17,504 bases of DNA, taken from contig JAEUJK010000775.1 of the NCBI GenBank assembly GCA_016794735.1, positions 1 through 17,504 of the forward strand, read 5' to 3'. Positions 7,079-14,881 of the stretch are shown piece by piece. The stretch is from Gemmatimonadota bacterium. Lineage in GTDB: Bacteria > Gemmatimonadota > Gemmatimonadetes > Gemmatimonadales > Gemmatimonadaceae. Below the pieces are notes generated by a model, which did not search any database, was not told where the DNA came from, and saw only the letters and a program-made list of their open reading frames with translations. A program made the translations under genes and the position numbers. Numbering within the stretch: the stretch's first letter is position 1; each line of letters starts with the position of its first letter.

Positions 7079-9868
7079 CTACATCACACCTGCCACCGCG
7101 GCGGAGGCGTTGATGATCCCGTTGAAGAAGAACTTGAAGGTCCCGTGCGGCTGGCCGCGGAAGAGGATCTCGGGTCCGAACAGGTACACCTTCCCCTTCC
7201 CGACCTGCGCCTCGGCCATCGCGACGCCGCCTTCGAGGTAGTTCTGGCCCCAGGCCCAACCGGACCGCAGCGAGTTCGCGCCGTACCACGCAATCGGCTT
7301 GACCCCCTTGAGCGCGGCATCGGGTTCCAGGCGGAAGACCGGCGACTCGTCGAACATCACGTCGGCGTGCTTGGGCATGCCGGCCGAGATGGCCAGGGAG
7401 TTGTCGATCTCGACGCGCATGAGCGAGCCGGGGATGTAGAACTTCTCGCGCGGCAGCTCGCGCTCCTCACCCGTCGGCGACTTCTCCACCATGTAGTCAC
7501 GCACCGGGAGGCCGAGGTGCTGCGCGAGGTTAGTCGACGTGCCGATCGTGATCACCGTCCCGCCGTCCTCCACGAACTGCTTGATGGCCGGGATCGACTT
7601 GTCGGGGGTGATGCGCCCCGTGGTGGCCTGGTACTGGGCCGGGACCGATGCGGGAGCGCCCCCGCGTCCACCGCCGAAGCCCTGCGGAGCGCCACCACCC
7701 TGCGCGGGGATGGCGCCGGTCACGAAGACCAGGACGTCATACTTGGCGCGCAGGTTGCCCTGGTCGATCGCCTGCGGATACACCACCTCGAAGGGATACT
7801 CGAACTGCTCGAGCAGCCAGCGGGTGTGACCGGACGGCATCGAGCCACCGTACTGGTCCCACAGGCCGATACGAATGGTCTTGAGGCGCGCGCCACTCGG
7901 CGCGGCCGTCGTGGCATCGAAGGTCAGCCCGAAGTCCTGTGCGGCCTTGGCCACGACCTCGGCCCCGCCCTCGATGTAGAACGACCCCGCGGGATAACTC
8001 CGACCGCCGGCCTGCTGGGCGGCAGCCGTCGTGTAGACCGGGAGGTTGGCCTTGAGCGCACGATTCACGGCGATGAAGGCATCGTTCGCATCGCGGGACA
8101 GCAGGTAACCGCGGCCACTGCCCGCCACCACGCCGAGCACCGGCTTCACGTTCACCTCGCGCACCACTTCGCACGGGCAGTCAAAGCCGTCGAGCAAGCG
8201 ATCGAACTTCACCCCCATCTGGAACGCCAGCGTCCACCCTGCCGCATCGTACGGCGGCTTGGGCGGGCCACCCGGATACGCAAAGTCGTTCGGGTGATCC
8301 TGCGGCTCGAACATGTCGAGCACGTGGGCGCGGAACGGCTGGGCCGTCTTCACCACGAAGGAGCCGGCCGGATACTGCTTGCCACCGGCCGTGAAGGCGG
8401 CGGTGGCGCGATGCACGGTGACGTTGGTCTTGCGCAGCGCCGTCATGAACTTCGCCGCCGTGTTGAAGTCCGGCTGGCTGGACGGGAGGATGTAGCCACG
8501 GGCATCCCGGTGGTCGGGCTTGCGCAGGTCGGCGAAGTAGGTCGAGGGCGCCGAGTTGCCGAACGGGTTGAGTGCGGCCGTCATGCGGTCATTGCCACCC
8601 GCCGCATTGCGGCGCTCGCGCGCGACCTTGTCCTGCAGCGCGGCAATGTCGGTCGGCGACACCGTCCACGAGTCACGGCTGCCGCGCTCGATCTGGTTCT
8701 TCCCCATCCGGTAGATGTTGAAGAGGAAGTCCTCGCGACGCTTGGACGCGATGTCGAACACGGCGTAGTTCGCCGTGACCGAGTAGTCGATCGACTGGCG
8801 GAAGTGCCACTTCTGCGGCGCGATGGGGAACGGCAGGTCGGCCCGCGGCAGCTGGTTGTTCACGACGAGCGGGATTTCCATCGGGGTCGGGTTCCCGATC
8901 GTCTCCGTGAGCAACCCGATCATGTTGTGGAAGTAGACCGTGGTGCGGAGGCCACCGTTCCACCAGGTCGAGTAGCTCGAGCCCGAGCGCATCGTGACCC
9001 CCGGCTTGTTCTCGACGGCGAAGCGCGTGTGCATCGCCGCGCCCACCATGTCGATGCCGAGCGGGATCAGCGGATCGAACGTGTAGTTGAACGGATCACG
9101 GAACGGCGGGGCAAACATCACTGTGCCCGCGGGGCCCGTCTGGTGATGGTTGTAGACGATCTGCGGGAACCACTCGTGGTACTGGATCCGCGCGATGTTG
9201 ACCGACTCCGGCTGGTTCAGGATGAAGAAGTCGCGGTTGTTGTCGTGCCCGATGTACTTCTGGTACAAGCGCGGGATGTTCATGTTGCGCTTGAGCGAGT
9301 CGCTCTCTTGCATGTACCAGTTGGACACGAGCTCCATCCCGTCCGGGTTGGCATGGACGGCGAGGATGATGAGATCCTTGAGGAGCCGCTGCGTCTCTTC
9401 GTCGTTGCGCGAGATGAGCTGGTAGGTGGTCTCGATCAGCTGCTGCGCGCCGAGCACCTCGGTGGCGTGGAGGCCGCCGTCGAACCACACCACGGCCTTT
9501 CCTTCCTTCGCCAGCGCCTTGGCCTGTTCATCGGTGAGTCCCTCGGCCAGCGCGAGCCGACGCGCAATTTCCTTGTAGCGCGCCAGGTTCTTGAAGTTCT
9601 CCGGCGCGGTGATCACCGCCATCAACTGCGGGCGCCCCTCGGCCGTCTTGCCGATCTCCTCCACCGCCATGCGGTTGGACTCCCGATCGATCTTGCGCCA
9701 GTACTCCGAGAACTGGGTGTAGTTCGACAGGTAGTAGTCGGCGCCGACCTCGCGCCCGAAGAACTCCTTCGGGCTGGTGATGCGCCCCTGGGCGGGGAGC
9801 GACGACGCAAGCGCCGTCAGGGCGAGGCCCACAACGGTGCGACGGCGCCACGGGGAGTGATGGAGCAT
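7079..9868 (-). CDS. Secreted M14-family zinc carboxypeptidase, large
   Basis: Exported metallopeptidase of 929 residues. It has a signal peptide (RRRTVVGLALTALASSLPAQ, cleavage near 27). The M14 domain spans about 40-345 and shows the zinc motif HATE (His134, Glu137), the conserved VHANPDG (172-177), NNRDFF with Arg212 as probable substrate-binding Arg, the third zinc ligand in NHHQTGP (His241 or His242), and Glu322 in LTETIGNP as candidate catalytic base. A long C-terminal extension follows. Residues about 664-770 (IRIGLWDQYGGSMPSGHTRW, AKYDVLVFVTG, FVEDGGTVITIG) resemble the non-catalytic class I amidotransferase-like domain found in many bacterial M14 proteins. The ATG at 9866-9868 has AAGG six bases upstream and begins the signal peptide; the upstream open frame runs antisense into thrB and is not real. 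It probably hydrolyses peptides outside the cytoplasm. Specificity is unknown. Confidence 0.92.
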   Translation of the reverse strand: MLHHSPWRRRTVVGLALTALASSLPAQGRITSPKEFFGREVGADYYLSNYTQFSEYWRKIDRESNRMAVEEIGKTAEGRPQLMAVITAPENFKNLARYKEIARRLALAEGLTDEQAKALAKEGKAVVWFDGGLHATEVLGAQQLIETTYQLISRNDEETQRLLKDLIILAVHANPDGMELVSNWYMQESDSLKRNMNIPRLYQKYIGHDNNRDFFILNQPESVNIARIQYHEWFPQIVYNHHQTGPAGTVMFAPPFRDPFNYTFDPLIPLGIDMVGAAMHTRFAVENKPGVTMRSGSSYSTWWNGGLRTTVYFHNMIGLLTETIGNPTPMEIPLVVNNQLPRADLPFPIAPQKWHFRQSIDYSVTANYAVFDIASKRREDFLFNIYRMGKNQIERGSRDSWTVSPTDIAALQDKVARERRNAAGGNDRMTAALNPFGNSAPSTYFADLRKPDHRDARGYILPSSQPDFNTAAKFMTALRKTNVTVHRATAAFTAGGKQYPAGSFVVKTAQPFRAHVLDMFEPQDHPNDFAYPGGPPKPPYDAAGWTLAFQMGVKFDRLLDGFDCPCEVVREVNVKPVLGVVAGSGRGYLLSRDANDAFIAVNRALKANLPVYTTAAAQQAGGRSYPAGSFYIEGGAEVVAKAAQDFGLTFDATTAAPSGARLKTIRIGLWDQYGGSMPSGHTRWLLEQFEYPFEVVYPQAIDQGNLRAKYDVLVFVTGAIPAQGGGAPQGFGGGRGGAPASVPAQYQATTGRITPDKSIPAIKQFVEDGGTVITIGTSTNLAQHLGLPVRDYMVEKSPTGEERELPREKFYIPGSLMRVEIDNSLAISAGMPKHADVMFDESPVFRLEPDAALKGVKPIAWYGANSLRSGWAWGQNYLEGGVAMAEAQVGKGKVYLFGPEILFRGQPHGTFKFFFNGIINASAAVAGVM

Positions 9869-9902
9869 GGGAGACCTTGGGTGGGGGACTACTGCGAGCG
9901 GA

Positions 9903-9931
9903 AAAGTAGGGAACGGCCCTCTGACCGTCGA
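9903..9931 (-). promoter_or_regulatory. Possible sigma-70-like promoter for the M14 gene
   Basis: On the minus strand TCGACG (9931-9926) and TACTTT (9908-9903) are separated by exactly 17 bases. They match the -35 and -10 consensus at four and three of six positions. The predicted transcript would start about 28 bases before the M14 start codon. The match is weak, and only spacing and position favour it. Confidence 0.3.
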
Positions 9932-10066
9932 GAAGTACGGGCGAGGCGCGTGCATCGCTGCCGCAGGTTGCGGGGCCGGCGGGGCGCCGCGTGTCCGCCA
10001 AGTCCCCGCCAGCGCGTCCGCGCGTCCCTCTTGCCGCGGCGGCCCGGCGCCCTTTCTTACCCGCCC

Positions 10067-11032
10067 ATGACGCTCATGGAAATCGCCACCTGCTACGTGC
10101 CGGGCTCGATCGGGAACTTCGGACCCGGGCTCGACGTGCTCGGTGCCGCGACCACTGGAGGTGGCGACAGCGTCACGGCCACATGGCACGAGTCGCCCGG
10201 CGTGCACGTGCTGGACCCCGGACATCCCGACTTGCCACGCGACGCCGATCGCCACGCGAGCGCCATCGCCGCCGCGGCGATCATCCGGACGGCCAGCGCG
10301 GCCGGTGTGCGGCTCCCGCGTCGTGGCATTGCCCTCACCGTTCGAAAGGGGCTGCCGCTCTCTGGGGGCCAGGGCGGATCTGCCGCGTCGGCCGTCGCCG
10401 GCGCCGTCGCCACGAACACGTTGTTAGGCAGTCCGTGCGACCGGAACGCGATCATCCTCGCCGCGCTCGAGTCCGAGTCGCAGGTGGCGGGGCGACACCT
10501 GGACAACATCGCCCCCTCGCTGCTTGGCGGGATTTGCCTCGTGCGCTCCGTGGACCCCCTGGACATCGTCCAGCTCCCCGTCCCCGCGCGGCTGCGGGTC
10601 GTGCTCGCGCACCCGGCCCAGGAACTCCGGACGGCGGACTCCCGGGCGGTCCTTCCGGCGCAGGTGGATCGATCGAGGGTCATTCGGCAGATGGCAAACG
10701 TCGCGGCCATCGTGGCCGCCCTCTATTCGGACGACCTCCTCCTGCTCGGCCGGGCCATGGACGACCAGTTGGCGGAGCCCGCCCGCAGTCCGCTGATCCC
10801 CGGGTTTGCGGCGGCCAAGGCTGCGGCGCTGGAGGCAGGGGCGCTGGGGGCGAGCATCTCCGGCGCCGGCCCGACGATGTTTGCGGTCTGTGACAGCGAC
10901 GTCGGCGCCCAGCGCGTGTCCCACGCGGTGCGCGCGGCATATGAGGGGTTGGGAGTGGTCGCCGCCGTGCGGGTCGCAAGGATCGACACGCACGGAGCGC
11001 GCATCGAGCGGAGCCCGGTCGGCGCCGGTTAG
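10067..11032 (+). CDS. thrB: Homoserine kinase
   Basis: GHMP-family kinase of 321 residues that phosphorylates homoserine to O-phosphohomoserine, the step before threonine synthase. Motif 1 is VPGSIGNFGPGLDVLG (11-26), matching the family VPA(T/S)xxNLGPGFD. Motif 2, the ATP phosphate loop, is LPLSGGQGGSAASA (96-109), with Gln-Gly-Gly-Ser where many homologues have Leu-Gly-Ser-Ser. Motif 3 is GASISGAGPTMFAV (261-274). The middle segment SQVAGRHLDNIAPSLLGG (138-155) is typical of ThrB and argues for it over mevalonate-type kinases. The ATG at 10067 or the one at 10076 (Met4) could be used; neither has a Shine-Dalgarno sequence, and the leader is pyrimidine-rich. It is divergent from the M14 gene across 198 bp and has no threonine-pathway neighbour in the window. 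Confidence 0.93.
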   Translation: MTLMEIATCYVPGSIGNFGPGLDVLGAATTGGGDSVTATWHESPGVHVLDPGHPDLPRDADRHASAIAAAAIIRTASAAGVRLPRRGIALTVRKGLPLSGGQGGSAASAVAGAVATNTLLGSPCDRNAIILAALESESQVAGRHLDNIAPSLLGGICLVRSVDPLDIVQLPVPARLRVVLAHPAQELRTADSRAVLPAQVDRSRVIRQMANVAAIVAALYSDDLLLLGRAMDDQLAEPARSPLIPGFAAAKAAALEAGALGASISGAGPTMFAVCDSDVGAQRVSHAVRAAYEGLGVVAAVRVARIDTHGARIERSPVGAG

Positions 11033-11135
11033 GATCGGGTCGAAGCGAGCCAAATCGTGACGGCACCGCCACTTGGAGGGTCCTTCGTGACGCGGGTGCC
11101 GAGCTGGCTCCGTGGTGGGAACCGGCCGGTTTCGT

Positions 11136-11141
11136 TATAAT
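11136..11141 (+). promoter_or_regulatory. -10 box upstream of the OmpA gene
   Basis: A perfect TATAAT stands 93 bases before the OmpA start codon, in the 202-bp gap after thrB. The base triplet before it is CGT, one change from an extended -10. No good -35 hexamer lies at 16-18 bp spacing (TGGTGG at 11113-11118 is poor). Such AT-rich boxes are rare in this GC-rich window. The implied leader of about 85 bases carries a small hairpin (CGGCGA 11181-11186 with TCGCCG 11193-11198) and a clear AGAGGA ribosome binding site at 11224-11229. Confidence 0.5.
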
Positions 11142-11234
11142 GCCCTTACTTCTGGCGCGACCCGTTCCCCAGTGAGCCTGCGGCGAAAGACGTCGCCGGC
11201 ATCGCCACACCGCCTTATCCACCAGAGGAACTAC

Positions 11235-12836
11235 ATGAGAAAGACACTTGCTGGAGTCGTCGCACTCGTCGCCGTTGGCGCGAGTCAGACGGCCTCCGCC
11301 CAGCGTGCCCTGAACCTCGAAGTCGGGGCCTTTGGGCAGTTCACGATCCAGGACTCCGACCTCAACATCGCCAACGGTCCGACCATCGGCGGACGTCTGG
11401 CCCTGTACCTCCTCAAGAACCTGGCGGCGGAAGTCGACGGCCAGCTGGGCAAGGCGGACTGGGAAGACGGCTCGACGACCACCTCGCTGACGCTGCGCCC
11501 GTGGGCCGCGCGCCTGGTGTACGGCATCCCCCTGAATGAAAAGACGCGCTTCCTCATCGGCGCGGGCTACCAGCAGAACCAGTACTCGGGTCGCACCAAG
11601 ACCGTGGCCCCGGGCTTCGTCCAGCCCAATGAGTACGAAGATGCCGTGACCGGGCTCGTCGGCATCAAGTACTGCATGAACGACAAGTGGAACTTCCGCG
11701 TCGACGGCGTGGGTGACTACAACCCGTCGCCGAACTTCAACGGCCAGCCGCCGGTTGGTGGCAACTCGGAAGGTGGCACGGCGTTGAACCTCGGCCTGCG
11801 CGCCGGCTTCGGCACGATGATCCGCGGCAACTGCCCCGGCTCGCCGTTCTCGTGGGCCCTGGCGGTGGCGCCGGCCTCGAGCCGTCATCGCGTCGGCGAA
11901 GTGGAGCAGCTGCAGGTGACCGCGCGCGACGCCAAGGGCGCGAGCATCCCGCTCTCCAAGCTGAAGAACTACACCTGCACCTCCGACAACCCGAACGTTG
12001 CCACGGTGGACGCGAACGGTCGCGTCTCGGCCGTCTCGCCGGGCACGGCGACCATCACCTGCTCCGGCATGATGGGCGGCGTCCTGCAATCCGGTACGCA
12101 CCAGATCACCGTCCGTCGCCCGGATTGGCGCCTGACGGTCAACGGTGGCGGCACGCATCAGGTGGGTCAGGGCGGCTCGGCGAGCGCCTCGGCCGTGGAT
12201 GAAGACAACCGCCCGGTGACCGGCGCCCTGGCCTGGAGCTCCAGCAACACGTCGGTGGCCACGGTCGACAACAACGGCAACTACCGCTGCGTCGGTGCTG
12301 GCAATGCCACGATCACGGCGACGATGACGCGCGCCGATGAGACGCGCTCGGGTTCGGTGCAGGTCATCTGCAACGCGCCGCCGCCGCCCCCGCCGCCGCC
12401 GCCGGCTGCCCGCCTCGTCGCGAACCTGACGGACGTGCACTTCGGCTTCGACCAGGCGACGCTGACGCGTGCCGGCCGCGACACCCTCAACTGGGTCATC
12501 GGCCAGCTGAACTCGGCCGCCGGCTCGAGCTGGGTCATCTCGATCGAGGGCCACACGGACCCCTACGGCTCCGAGGCCTACAACGATCGGCTGTCCAAGC
12601 GCCGCGCGCAGACGGTCTACAACTACCTCACCCGCGCCCGTGGTGGCGTGCCGGCCTCGCGGATCAGTTCGCAGCAGGGCTTCGGTGAGGCGTGCCTCCT
12701 GCTCGACGACGATCACACCAGCCCGCAGAAGGCCAAGTCGGAGCACGCGCGCAACCGCCGCGTGGAGATCTGGAACCTCAACGGGACGGCCGCCCCGACC
12801 GGCTGCCGCCCGATGTCCGACTACCAGAACCGTTAG
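11235..12836 (+). CDS. OmpA-family outer-membrane protein with two BIG2 domains
   Basis: Outer-membrane protein of 533 residues. The signal peptide (residues 1-22) ends in ASAQ. Residues about 24-198 look like a small beta-barrel with alternating hydrophobic strands (NLEVGAFGQFTIQD, RLALYLLKNLAAEVDG, LRAGFGTMI). Two BIG2-like Ig domains follow (about 207-293 and 297-378), both with the VATVD.NG motif. A run of nine prolines (382-390) leads to an OmpA C-terminal peptidoglycan-binding domain (about 396-514) with VHFGFDQATL and GHTDPYGSEAYNDRLSKRRA. Asp442 and Arg457 are at the spacing of the diaminopimelate-binding pair of E. coli OmpA. It probably tethers the outer membrane to the wall. The ATG at 11235 has AGAGGA five bases upstream. 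The stop TAG lies in a CGTTAGGC octamer. Confidence 0.92.
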   Translation: MRKTLAGVVALVAVGASQTASAQRALNLEVGAFGQFTIQDSDLNIANGPTIGGRLALYLLKNLAAEVDGQLGKADWEDGSTTTSLTLRPWAARLVYGIPLNEKTRFLIGAGYQQNQYSGRTKTVAPGFVQPNEYEDAVTGLVGIKYCMNDKWNFRVDGVGDYNPSPNFNGQPPVGGNSEGGTALNLGLRAGFGTMIRGNCPGSPFSWALAVAPASSRHRVGEVEQLQVTARDAKGASIPLSKLKNYTCTSDNPNVATVDANGRVSAVSPGTATITCSGMMGGVLQSGTHQITVRRPDWRLTVNGGGTHQVGQGGSASASAVDEDNRPVTGALAWSSSNTSVATVDNNGNYRCVGAGNATITATMTRADETRSGSVQVICNAPPPPPPPPPAARLVANLTDVHFGFDQATLTRAGRDTLNWVIGQLNSAAGSSWVISIEGHTDPYGSEAYNDRLSKRRAQTVYNYLTRARGGVPASRISSQQGFGEACLLLDDDHTSPQKAKSEHARNRRVEIWNLNGTAAPTGCRPMSDYQNR

Positions 12837-12854
12837 GCACCACCGCTCGACGCG

Positions 12855-12886
12855 AAAGGCCCCCGGCATCATGCCGGGGGCCTTTT
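12855..12886 (+). terminator. Strong rho-independent terminator of the OmpA gene
   Basis: AAAGGCCCCCGGCA (12855-12868) pairs perfectly with TGCCGGGGGCCTTT (12872-12885) around a 3-base loop, followed by TGTCTTTC. It lies 18 bases after the OmpA stop. On the other strand it is followed by only three T residues, so it may also stop, less well, the convergent cheR transcript that ends at 12918. Confidence 0.92.
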
Positions 12887-12917
12887 GTCTTTCAGGCGTA
12901 CGTGCGCGGTGCGTCGC

Positions 12918-13802
12918 CTAACGGGCCGGCGCTGCGGCGAGCGGCGGTGACTTGCGGCCACGAATGGTGACCATCGGGTCGCTCGTGCGGCCGAACACCG
13001 GCGCCGTGAATCCCTCCACCCGACCCAGCTGGTCGGTGATCCCGATCGTGTTCTCCGTCCCGCCCAGGAGGATGACGCCGCCGGGGTGCAGCTGGCGCGC
13101 CATGCGGTTCAGCACGTCGGCCTTGTCGGCGACATCGAAGTAGATCAGCACGTTGCGCAGGAAGACGATGTCGAACAGGCCGTGCGAGGTGAACGGGCGC
13201 AGGAGGTTCTGTTCCGAGAACGCGATGCCCTGGCGCAGTTCGGGCTTGACCTGGAATCCCTGCGGCACGGGCTGGAAGTACTTCACCAGCATCATCGCCG
13301 GCAGTCCGCGCTGCACCTCGAACTGGTTGTAGATGGCTTCCTTCGCCCGCGCGAGCGTGGGCGTGGAGTAGTCCGTGGCGACGACCTCGACGCGCAGCCC
13401 CTGCAGCTTGGCTTCGGCTTCCTTGAGGAGGATCATCACCGAATACACTTCCTGCCCGGTGGACGACGCCGCGCACCAGATGCGCAACGCCCGCCCCGCG
13501 GCACGGGCCCGGGCCGCGGCCTCGGGCAGGAGCCGGTCACGGAAGGCATCGAATGGCGCGCCGTCCCGGAAGAACAGCGTCTCGCCGGTGGTCATGGCAT
13601 CGCAGACCGACTTCAGCAGCGCCTGCGGCGGGTTGTTTCGCAGGGCCTGCACCATCGCCTCGAGCGACGCGAAGCCACTGGACGCCGCCACGGGTGGGAG
13701 TCGCCCGATGATCAGGTACTCCTTGCCGTCGCCCAGCTGGAGCCCGCTGTGCTTCTTGAGGAAATCGGAGAGGAAGCGATAGTCCTCGGGAGAAATCGTC
13801 AT
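12918..13802 (-). CDS. cheR: Chemotaxis protein methyltransferase CheR
   Basis: S-adenosylmethionine-dependent methyltransferase of 294 residues that methylates glutamates of chemoreceptors. The N-terminal helical domain begins MTISPEDYRFLSDFLKKHSG. TTGETLFFRD (71-80) corresponds to the family TTNETxFFR. The SAM-binding motif is RIWCAASSTGQEVYSVMI (107-124), usually written RIWSAGCSTGEEPYS, here with Ala-Ser for Gly-Cys and Gln for the first Glu of GEE. The active-site region FDIVFLRNVLIYFD (210-223) is conserved, and a Gly-rich LHPGGVILLGGTE (238-250) closes the fold. The ATG at 13800-13802 overlaps the cheB stop as ATGA. The stop TAG lies in a CGTTAGGC octamer. No C-terminal repeat domain follows, so it is a stand-alone CheR. 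Confidence 0.95.
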   Translation of the reverse strand: MTISPEDYRFLSDFLKKHSGLQLGDGKEYLIIGRLPPVAASSGFASLEAMVQALRNNPPQALLKSVCDAMTTGETLFFRDGAPFDAFRDRLLPEAAARARAAGRALRIWCAASSTGQEVYSVMILLKEAEAKLQGLRVEVVATDYSTPTLARAKEAIYNQFEVQRGLPAMMLVKYFQPVPQGFQVKPELRQGIAFSEQNLLRPFTSHGLFDIVFLRNVLIYFDVADKADVLNRMARQLHPGGVILLGGTENTIGITDQLGRVEGFTAPVFGRTSDPMVTIRGRKSPPLAAAPAR

Positions 13803-14881
13803 GCGGCACCTCCGCACATCGCCGTGATGCGCGGTGCAATCTCGGTGATCGGCAACACCAGGTCGGCGAGCCCCGCCTGTGCCACCGCGCCCGGCATGCC
13901 CCACACCACGGAGGTGGCCTCGTCCTGCGCGATGACCCGGCCTCCACGCTCGCGAATGGCCTCGCAGCCACGTCGTCCATCTTCCCCCATCCCCGTGAGC
14001 ACGGCGACGAGGGCGCCTGCGCCATACACCGACGCCACCGACCGGAGCATCGGGTCTGCGGCCGGGCGGCAGTGGTTCTCGGGTTCGGTCTGGGTCAATC
14101 GCAGGAAGGGCGCGCCCTCGTGCGTGGCGACCAGCATGTGAAAGTCGCCGGGCGCGAGGTGCACGCGCCCTGGCACGAGCGGCATTCCCTGCTTTGCCTC
14201 CACGCAGTCCCGCCCGCTGTCCCGGCCGAGTCGCTGGGCGAGGAGCCCCGTGAATACGGGTGGCATGTGCTGCGTGATGACGATGGGGACCATGACATCC
14301 TTCGAGAGGTGCGACAGCACCTCCGCGAGCGCATTCGGGCCCCCCGTGCTCGCGGCAATCGCGAGGCATTGGGGCCGCGTGCCCTCCACGTTCAGGATGG
14401 AACGGGTCCGCTCCACGGCCGGACGCGCCGGGGTCGGCGGCGTGCTGCCATGGGACCCGTTGCGGCGCGGCGACATGCGACCGATCGCGCGCACCTTGCC
14501 AATGACCTCCTGCTCCATGGCGGCGAGCCCGGTGGTCCCCTTGGCCGTCGGCTTCGCAATGAAGTCCGTCGCGCCCAGGGCGAGCGCCTGCATGGTGATC
14601 GCGGCGCCTTCCTGCGTGAGGGAGCTCTGCATCACCACGCGCACGCCGGGGTGTCGCTCGAGGATCAGCGGCAGCACGGTGATGCCGTCCATCTCCGGCA
14701 TCTCGACGTCGAGCAGCACGACGTCCACCACCGTGTGCTTGAGGGCCTCGAGGGCCTGGCGCCCGTTGGTCGCGGTGGTCACCACCTTGATGTCACCGGC
14801 CGCGTCGAGCATGCGCCCAATGGCCCCGCGCACCACCGCACTGTCATCCACGAGCAGCACGCGGATCGGGGACACGGTCAT
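13799..14881 (-). CDS. cheB: Chemotaxis response regulator protein-glutamate methylesterase CheB
   Basis: Two-domain enzyme of 360 residues that removes methyl groups from chemoreceptor glutamates and may deamidate glutamines. The N-terminal receiver domain (about 5-125) has DD at 12-13, the phospho-acceptor Asp58 in LLDVEMPEMDG and Lys110. A low-complexity linker (about 136-168) leads to the methylesterase domain. Its catalytic triad is visible as Ser178 (AASTGGPNAL), His205 (ITQHMPP) and Asp301 (LTGMGEDG). The start is the ATG at 14879-14881, overlapping the cheY stop as ATGA. A GTG five codons upstream is possible but would overlap more of cheY. Phosphorylation by CheA would activate it; CheA is not encoded in the window. 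Confidence 0.96.
   Translation of the reverse strand: MTVSPIRVLLVDDSAVVRGAIGRMLDAAGDIKVVTTATNGRQALEALKHTVVDVVLLDVEMPEMDGITVLPLILERHPGVRVVMQSSLTQEGAAITMQALALGATDFIAKPTAKGTTGLAAMEQEVIGKVRAIGRMSPRRNGSHGSTPPTPARPAVERTRSILNVEGTRPQCLAIAASTGGPNALAEVLSHLSKDVMVPIVITQHMPPVFTGLLAQRLGRDSGRDCVEAKQGMPLVPGRVHLAPGDFHMLVATHEGAPFLRLTQTEPENHCRPAADPMLRSVASVYGAGALVAVLTGMGEDGRRGCEAIRERGGRVIAQDEATSVVWGMPGAVAQAGLADLVLPITEIAPRITAMCGGAA

Noticed and set aside
6968..11032. A plus-strand frame of 1354 codons covering the M14 gene in antisense and ending as thrB
   Set aside because: Only the last 321 codons look like a protein. The rest is Arg/His/Val-rich antisense typical of GC-rich shadows, and the opposite strand has an intact M14 peptidase.
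11061..11101. CGGCACC...GGTGCCG inverted repeat after thrB as a terminator
   Set aside because: The 27-base loop and absence of a T-tract make it a poor terminator; no other thrB terminator was found.
10680..12872. A 730-codon minus-strand frame opposite thrB and the OmpA gene
   Set aside because: Low-complexity Arg/Ala/Val-rich sequence with no motif; the plus strand carries clear genes with ribosome binding sites, promoter and terminator.
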